From positions 1-16,872 of the forward strand of contig JAIPIE010000008.1 of assembly GCA_021734825.1 (NCBI GenBank): 16,872 bases of DNA, in the 5' to 3' direction. Source of the DNA: Patescibacteria group bacterium (lineage in GTDB: Bacteria > Patescibacteriota > Patescibacteriia > Patescibacteriales > UBA12465). Below the pieces are notes generated by a model that saw only the letters and a list, made by a program, of their open reading frames with translations, was not told the DNA's origin and made no database searches. The position numbers and the translations under genes were made by a program. How positions within the stretch are numbered: the first letter of the stretch is position 1; each line of letters starts with the position of its first letter. Positions 14,024 through 16,872 of the stretch are shown piece after piece.

Positions 14024-14029
14024 ATATTT

Positions 14030-14302
14030 CTATTTTTTATCGTTTGCATTTCCTGGAACGTAAATAGAAAGATAAGCTCTTTGTCTTACCCCATCGACAT
14101 AGCAATAGGGATAAACACTAACTTCCATTTCTACTTCTGAGCCAACTTGCCCAAAATCTTGATCCAAAGGGACATTTACCTTTATCGGGTAAATACTGCC
14201 CAAGGGGTCAATGAATAACGAGCGAACAAGGCCGGGGACTCCGTCTTTGCTGACAAAATCTTTTGTTTTGTCATCTTTAATTTTTCCTTTTAAAATAAAC
14301 AT
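14030..14302 (-). CDS. Possible gV-like ssDNA-binding protein
   Basis: A 90-residue, strand-rich soluble protein (FILKGKIKDDKTKDFVSKDG, then VRSLFIDPLGSIYPIKVNVP, EVEMEVSVYPYCY and a final YLSIYVPG). Alternating hydrophobic residues, several tyrosines and phenylalanines, and the length (Ff pV is 87 residues) suit a small OB-fold ssDNA-binding protein that coats replicated strands before packaging. It is first in the structural operon, where gV lies in Ff phages. No motif proves it, and the call is mainly positional. Promoter-like and operator-like sequences lie just upstream. Confidence 0.55.
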   Translation of the reverse strand: MFILKGKIKDDKTKDFVSKDGVPGLVRSLFIDPLGSIYPIKVNVPLDQDFGQVGSEVEMEVSVYPYCYVDGVRQRAYLSIYVPGNANDKK

Positions 14303-14364
14303 AGTTTTATTATTCTTTTATTTATTATTCTGCCCCCGACCTTTATCCGGCAGTTTACGCTCAT

Positions 14365-14393
14365 ATCATAGATAAATAGGGTTCTGAAAAGTT
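14365..14393 (-). promoter_or_regulatory. Possible promoter of the phage structural operon
   Basis: On the minus strand a -10-like TATGAT (14370-14365) lies 17 bp from a weak -35-like AACTTT (14393-14388). The -35 lies inside the inverted repeat of TTTTCAGAAC boxes, so a protein bound there would block it. Weak match; the location is the main argument. Confidence 0.35.
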
Positions 14394-14464
14394 CCTGTAC
14401 CATTTTTCAGAACAACAAAAAAAGACGTGTTTTACAGGCCTTTTTAACGATATTTTTTCAGAAC
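14381..14464. repeat. Three TTTTCAGAAC boxes, putative operator
   Basis: GTTCTGAAAA (14381-14390) and TTTTCAGAAC (14404-14413) form a 10-bp inverted repeat around a 13-bp spacer. A further direct copy is at 14455-14464, just after the stop of the 269-aa gene. Such spacing fits a dimeric repressor site in front of the phage operon. The bound protein is unknown; the adjacent winged-helix-like protein is a candidate. Confidence 0.55.
14419..14445 (-). terminator. Terminator of the 269-aa gene
   Basis: On the minus strand AAAAAGGCCTGT pairs with ACACGTCTTTTT around a 3-nt loop, with one G-U and one mismatch, followed by more Ts. On the plus strand it has two mismatches, so it favours the minus-strand transcript from the 269-aa gene. 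Confidence 0.55.
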
Positions 14465-14465
14465 T

Positions 14466-15275
14466 TTAGAGGTATTTTTTGTTTAATTTAACTTTTCCTT
14501 TTCGTCCGGTGTTGAAAATTAGGAGGTCTTTAATTTTAAGAGCATCTTCAATTTTTTTATTAACTTCAAAACAAATATTGTGATACCTTTTCCAACGCCT
14601 TCGGTTTTCCTTATATTCATCAAAGTCATCAAATTCATCTTCGGCTATTTCTGAGTAAAAGAAATCATCATCTAAATTATCTTTATTATCAACAAAGATA
14701 TATTTAAGTAATTTATGAGCATTTCCAATTTTATCCTGTTTACCTATAGGGACTTTCTGTCCCTTTAGCCACAAAATACTTCTTTTCTCGTCAAAATAGG
14801 TTTTCTTGTCATATTCGTCTTCGCTTAAAAAGCTCTTTTGATCGAGTTGTTCAAAAATATTACTATTTATTACCTTAAAAGATAATCTAAGAGAGTCTTT
14901 AGAGTATGGTTTAGAAAAAAGACGAGATAAATCCTCAAATTCCTTTTTTTCCGGTATTTTACATTCCTTAATTTTCTTCATCCGGCTGTATATTATTTTG
15001 AGGTTAGAATAATATATCCAAAATTCGTTAGTATGAATAACCTCGCTTTTAACATTAAGAAATTTATCCTCATTTAGCTCTTGCCCCGCCTCGCCCATCA
15101 CTTCAACAGTATTATCAAATATCTTTTGCAAAATATCTTTAGTTATCGGGTCTTTATCTATAAGGGTGATATATTTATAAATAATAACGAAACGCTGAAA
15201 AATGTTATTTTCTATACAAAAAAGCCTAGTTAATTCCAGCATCTTTTCCTTAACTGCTGAGCAATAGGCTTTCAT
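14466..15275 (-). CDS. Hypothetical protein with C-terminal winged-helix-like region
   Basis: A 269-residue charged, soluble protein. The N-terminal half (1-145) is helical and I do not recognise it. From about 165 on, the pattern is a strand pair (RSILWLKGQKVPI), a helix (AHKLLKYIF), a helix (DDFFYSEIAED), a long basic helix (RRRWKRYHNICFEV...) and a final hairpin (LLIFNTG, KVKLNKKYL). This order resembles an OmpR/PhoB-type winged helix, and from memory such C-termini occur in many Patescibacteria hypothetical proteins. A DNA-binding regulator is therefore plausible, and it sits divergently from the methyltransferases and directly before the putative phage operator. Its own promoter overlaps an inverted repeat, which suggests autoregulation. 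It is more AT-rich than the phage structural genes. Confidence 0.7.
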   Translation of the reverse strand: MKAYCSAVKEKMLELTRLFCIENNIFQRFVIIYKYITLIDKDPITKDILQKIFDNTVEVMGEAGQELNEDKFLNVKSEVIHTNEFWIYYSNLKIIYSRMKKIKECKIPEKKEFEDLSRLFSKPYSKDSLRLSFKVINSNIFEQLDQKSFLSEDEYDKKTYFDEKRSILWLKGQKVPIGKQDKIGNAHKLLKYIFVDNKDNLDDDFFYSEIAEDEFDDFDEYKENRRRWKRYHNICFEVNKKIEDALKIKDLLIFNTGRKGKVKLNKKYL

Positions 15276-15292
15276 ATGATTTCTGCTTTTAA

Positions 15293-15322
15293 AATATTCC
15301 CGCCTTTTGAGCAGGGAATATT
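15293..15322. promoter_or_regulatory. Inverted repeat operator over the 269-aa gene promoter
   Basis: AATATTCCC (15293-15301) and GGGAATATT (15314-15322) are perfect complements with a 12-bp spacer, 18 bp upstream of the start codon at 15275. The far arm contains the proposed -10. Confidence 0.55.
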
Positions 15323-15346
15323 GGTTATTTTATGTAAATTTGTCAA
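15317..15346 (-). promoter_or_regulatory. Promoter of the 269-aa gene
   Basis: On the minus strand, consensus -35 TTGACA (15346-15341), 18-bp spacer and -10-like AATATT (15322-15317). The start of transcription would be near 15310, leaving a 35-nt leader. Confidence 0.55.
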
Positions 15347-15429
15347 GATGTCATGTTTTTAGGGAAAATTTATGTTCATATTATGCTTATTATAAATTAA
15401 ATTAAGATACGATACAAGTTTATTAAAAT

Positions 15430-15523
15430 TGCTATAAAAATAGCATATTTTATTTAAAATACATAAATATTTAAATACTATATTTACCCCTGTGCTAATA
15501 TAGGAAATTTATGCTATTATAAT
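15430..15523 (+). promoter_or_regulatory. Promoter/operator region of the methyltransferase genes
   Basis: A consensus -10 TATAAT (15518-15523) ends only 4 bp before the methyltransferase ATG, so the mRNA would be almost leaderless. No good -35 is present. TGCTAT recurs: as a perfect inverted repeat TGCTAT-AAAA-ATAGCA (15430-15445) and again at 15512-15517 directly before the -10, with a diverged copy TGCTAATATA at 15493. These could be sites for methylase autoregulation. Confidence 0.4.
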
Positions 15524-15527
15524 CTAT

Positions 15528-16373
15528 ATGAAACAAAACTATATTAATCAAATTTATTTTAAAGATGCGAGAAAAATGTCAGAATTACCAGATAATTCCG
15601 TAAATTTAATCGTGACTTCACCGCCTTATTTTAATATTAAAGATTATTCAAAAGATGGACGTCAAGAAAAGAAAATTTCTAAGAAAATTAAAGGACAAAT
15701 AGGTGATATAAATAATTATAAAAAGTATATAGAAGAAATGGTAAAAGTTTGGAAAGAGTGTGAAAGAGTTTTGAGACCAAATGGAAAACTAATAATCAAT
15801 ACACCTTTAATGCCGATGCTAAGAAGGGACCTGGATACACACTTTAATAGACACATCTTTAATATTAATAGTGATATTGAAAGTTCAATTCTGACAAATT
15901 TGAAGAAAACTTTTTTGTTGGATCTTTATATTTGGAATAGAAAAAATTCAACAAAAAAATTAATGTTTGGAAGCTATCCCTATCCGAGGAATTTTTATGC
16001 TCAAAACACTATCGAATTTATTTCTGTTTATGTTAAAGATGGAAAATCTGAAAATGGTTTGCCCGATAAAATAAAACAAGAAAGCAAATTAACGCAGAAA
16101 GAATGGGTGGATTTTACAAAACAAATTTGGGATATCCCAATACCCAATAAGAAAGACTTAGCATTTGGCGAGCACTCTGCATTAATGCCCGAAGAAATCG
16201 TTGAAAGATGCGTCAGACTTTATACATTTGTTGGCGATTTAGTCTTAGATCCATTTACGGGCTCGGGCACAACTTTAAAAGTGACAAAAAATTTAAAAAG
16301 AAATTATGTGGGATATGAGATATCTAAAGAATACGAAAAAATAATTACAAAAAAATTAAAAAGTGTTAATTAA
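15528..16373 (+). CDS. Beta-class DNA methyltransferase, SPPY type (probably N4-cytosine)
   Basis: Transfers a methyl group from S-adenosylmethionine to an exocyclic amino group in DNA. The 281-residue protein has catalytic motif IV TSPPY (30-34) before the AdoMet motif DPFTGSGTT (241-249), the order of the beta class (N6_N4_Mtase family). SPPY rather than DPPY suggests N4-cytosine, but some m6A enzymes also have it. A variable region (about 110-200) between the motifs would carry target recognition. The end, LKRNYVGYEISKEY, is the usual motif after the AdoMet site. The gene is 3 bp before a second methyltransferase, forming a two-methylase unit typical of Type II systems with an asymmetric target. 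The AT-rich codons differ from the host backbone. Confidence 0.9.
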   Translation: MKQNYINQIYFKDARKMSELPDNSVNLIVTSPPYFNIKDYSKDGRQEKKISKKIKGQIGDINNYKKYIEEMVKVWKECERVLRPNGKLIINTPLMPMLRRDLDTHFNRHIFNINSDIESSILTNLKKTFLLDLYIWNRKNSTKKLMFGSYPYPRNFYAQNTIEFISVYVKDGKSENGLPDKIKQESKLTQKEWVDFTKQIWDIPIPNKKDLAFGEHSALMPEEIVERCVRLYTFVGDLVLDPFTGSGTTLKVTKNLKRNYVGYEISKEYEKIITKKLKSVN

Positions 16374-16376
16374 ATT

Positions 16377-16872
16377 ATGATTAAAGTAGATGAAATATAT
16401 AATTTAGATTGTATCGATTTTTTAAAAAAAATCGATAAAGAAACGGTCGATCTTGCCGTTATAGACCCCCCTTATAATATGAGTAAGGCTGATTGGGATA
16501 CTTTTAAATCCCATAAACATTTTTTAAAATTTACATATAAATGGATTGACGAATTAATACCAAAGCTTAAAATTGACGGTAGTCTTTATATTTTTAATAC
16601 TCCATTCAATTCAGCTTTTATTCTACAATATCTTATTGACAAAGGTTTAATTTTTCAAAACTGGATAACTTGGGATAAGCGTGATGGCTTAGGTGCTTCA
16701 AAAAGAAAATATAGTAATGGGCAAGAAACAATTTTATTTTTTACTAAATCGAATAAACATACTTTTAATTATAACGATGTCAGGGTTCCTTATGAATCAA
16801 CTGACAGAATGAAAACAGCAATAGAAAAAGGAATTTTAAAGAATGGAGAGAGATGGTTTCCCAACCCTAAGG
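16377..16872 (+). CDS. Adenine-type DNA methyltransferase, DPPY type, 3' end cut by window edge
   Basis: The frame from ATG 16377 stays open to the last base (165 complete codons). The N-terminus reads like a beta-class N6-adenine methyltransferase: NLDCIDFLKK, then VDLAVIDPPYNMSKADWD with catalytic DPPY at 30-33, then GSLYIFNTPFNSAFI and NWITWDKRDGLGASKRKYSN. The AdoMet motif I is expected beyond the window. The segment MKTAIEKGILKNGERWFPNP is like DpnA/MboA-type second methylases of GATC systems, by memory only. Start 3 bp after the first methyltransferase indicates one transcript. Any partner endonuclease must lie outside the window. Confidence 0.88.
   Translation, partial: MIKVDEIYNLDCIDFLKKIDKETVDLAVIDPPYNMSKADWDTFKSHKHFLKFTYKWIDELIPKLKIDGSLYIFNTPFNSAFILQYLIDKGLIFQNWITWDKRDGLGASKRKYSNGQETILFFTKSNKHTFNYNDVRVPYESTDRMKTAIEKGILKNGERWFPNPK

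Noticed and set aside
1..16872. CRISPR array or rRNA genes
   Set aside because: No regularly spaced direct repeats and no rRNA-like conserved segments were seen.

Overview
The window looks like a chromosome fragment of a small-genome, AT-rich bacterium, most likely a member of the Candidate Phyla Radiation (Patescibacteria). This is inferred from the gene style: a short FtsB/DivIC protein, a D-Ala-D-Ala carboxypeptidase carrying an RlpA-type barrel, a compact ftsE-ftsX pair, single tRNA genes between protein genes, few Shine-Dalgarno sites, and small proteins of a look I associate with that group. No marker gene for taxonomy is present. UGA behaves as a stop codon.

Region 1 (1-6502) is host backbone: the 3' part of a P2-type cation ATPase, an FtsB-like cell-division protein, tRNA-Thr(CGU) and tRNA-Gly(CCC) on the minus strand with a clear promoter, a secreted DPBB plus S11 peptidase, ftsE, ftsX and tRNA-Gln(UUG) with its own promoter and terminator.

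Region 2 (about 6500 to at least 14400, perhaps beyond 15300) is an integrated filamentous-phage (inovirus-like) element, abutting the 3' half of tRNA-Gln. Reading right to left on the minus strand it has a possible gV-like ssDNA-binding protein, three tiny membrane proteins (55, 33 and 33 aa), a major coat protein with signal peptide and the best ribosome binding site of the element, a GC-rich hairpin, a 54-aa membrane protein, a 605-aa LamG protein with signal peptide and C-terminal anchor (pIII-like), a 91-aa membrane protein (pVI-like), and a Zot/pI ATPase. This is the V-VII-IX-VIII-(terminator)-III-VI-I order of the Ff phages. Beyond it lie a plus-strand ArdC-N-like gene, a 373-bp non-coding region with two large inverted repeats (candidate origin and packaging signal), a small gene overlapping an HUH-type Rep, a 61-aa protein, a 120-nt structured leader with alternative folds and a terminator, and a large serine recombinase. 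No secretin gene is seen, which would suit a host without an outer membrane.

Region 3 (14466-16872) is more AT-rich: a 269-aa protein with a C-terminal winged-helix-like region and putative operators, divergent from two tandem beta-class DNA methyltransferases (SPPY-type, then DPPY-type, the latter cut by the window end). It is either phage regulation plus cargo or a neighbouring defence island. No second copy of the tRNA-Gln 3' end was found in the window, so the right border of the element is not fixed.
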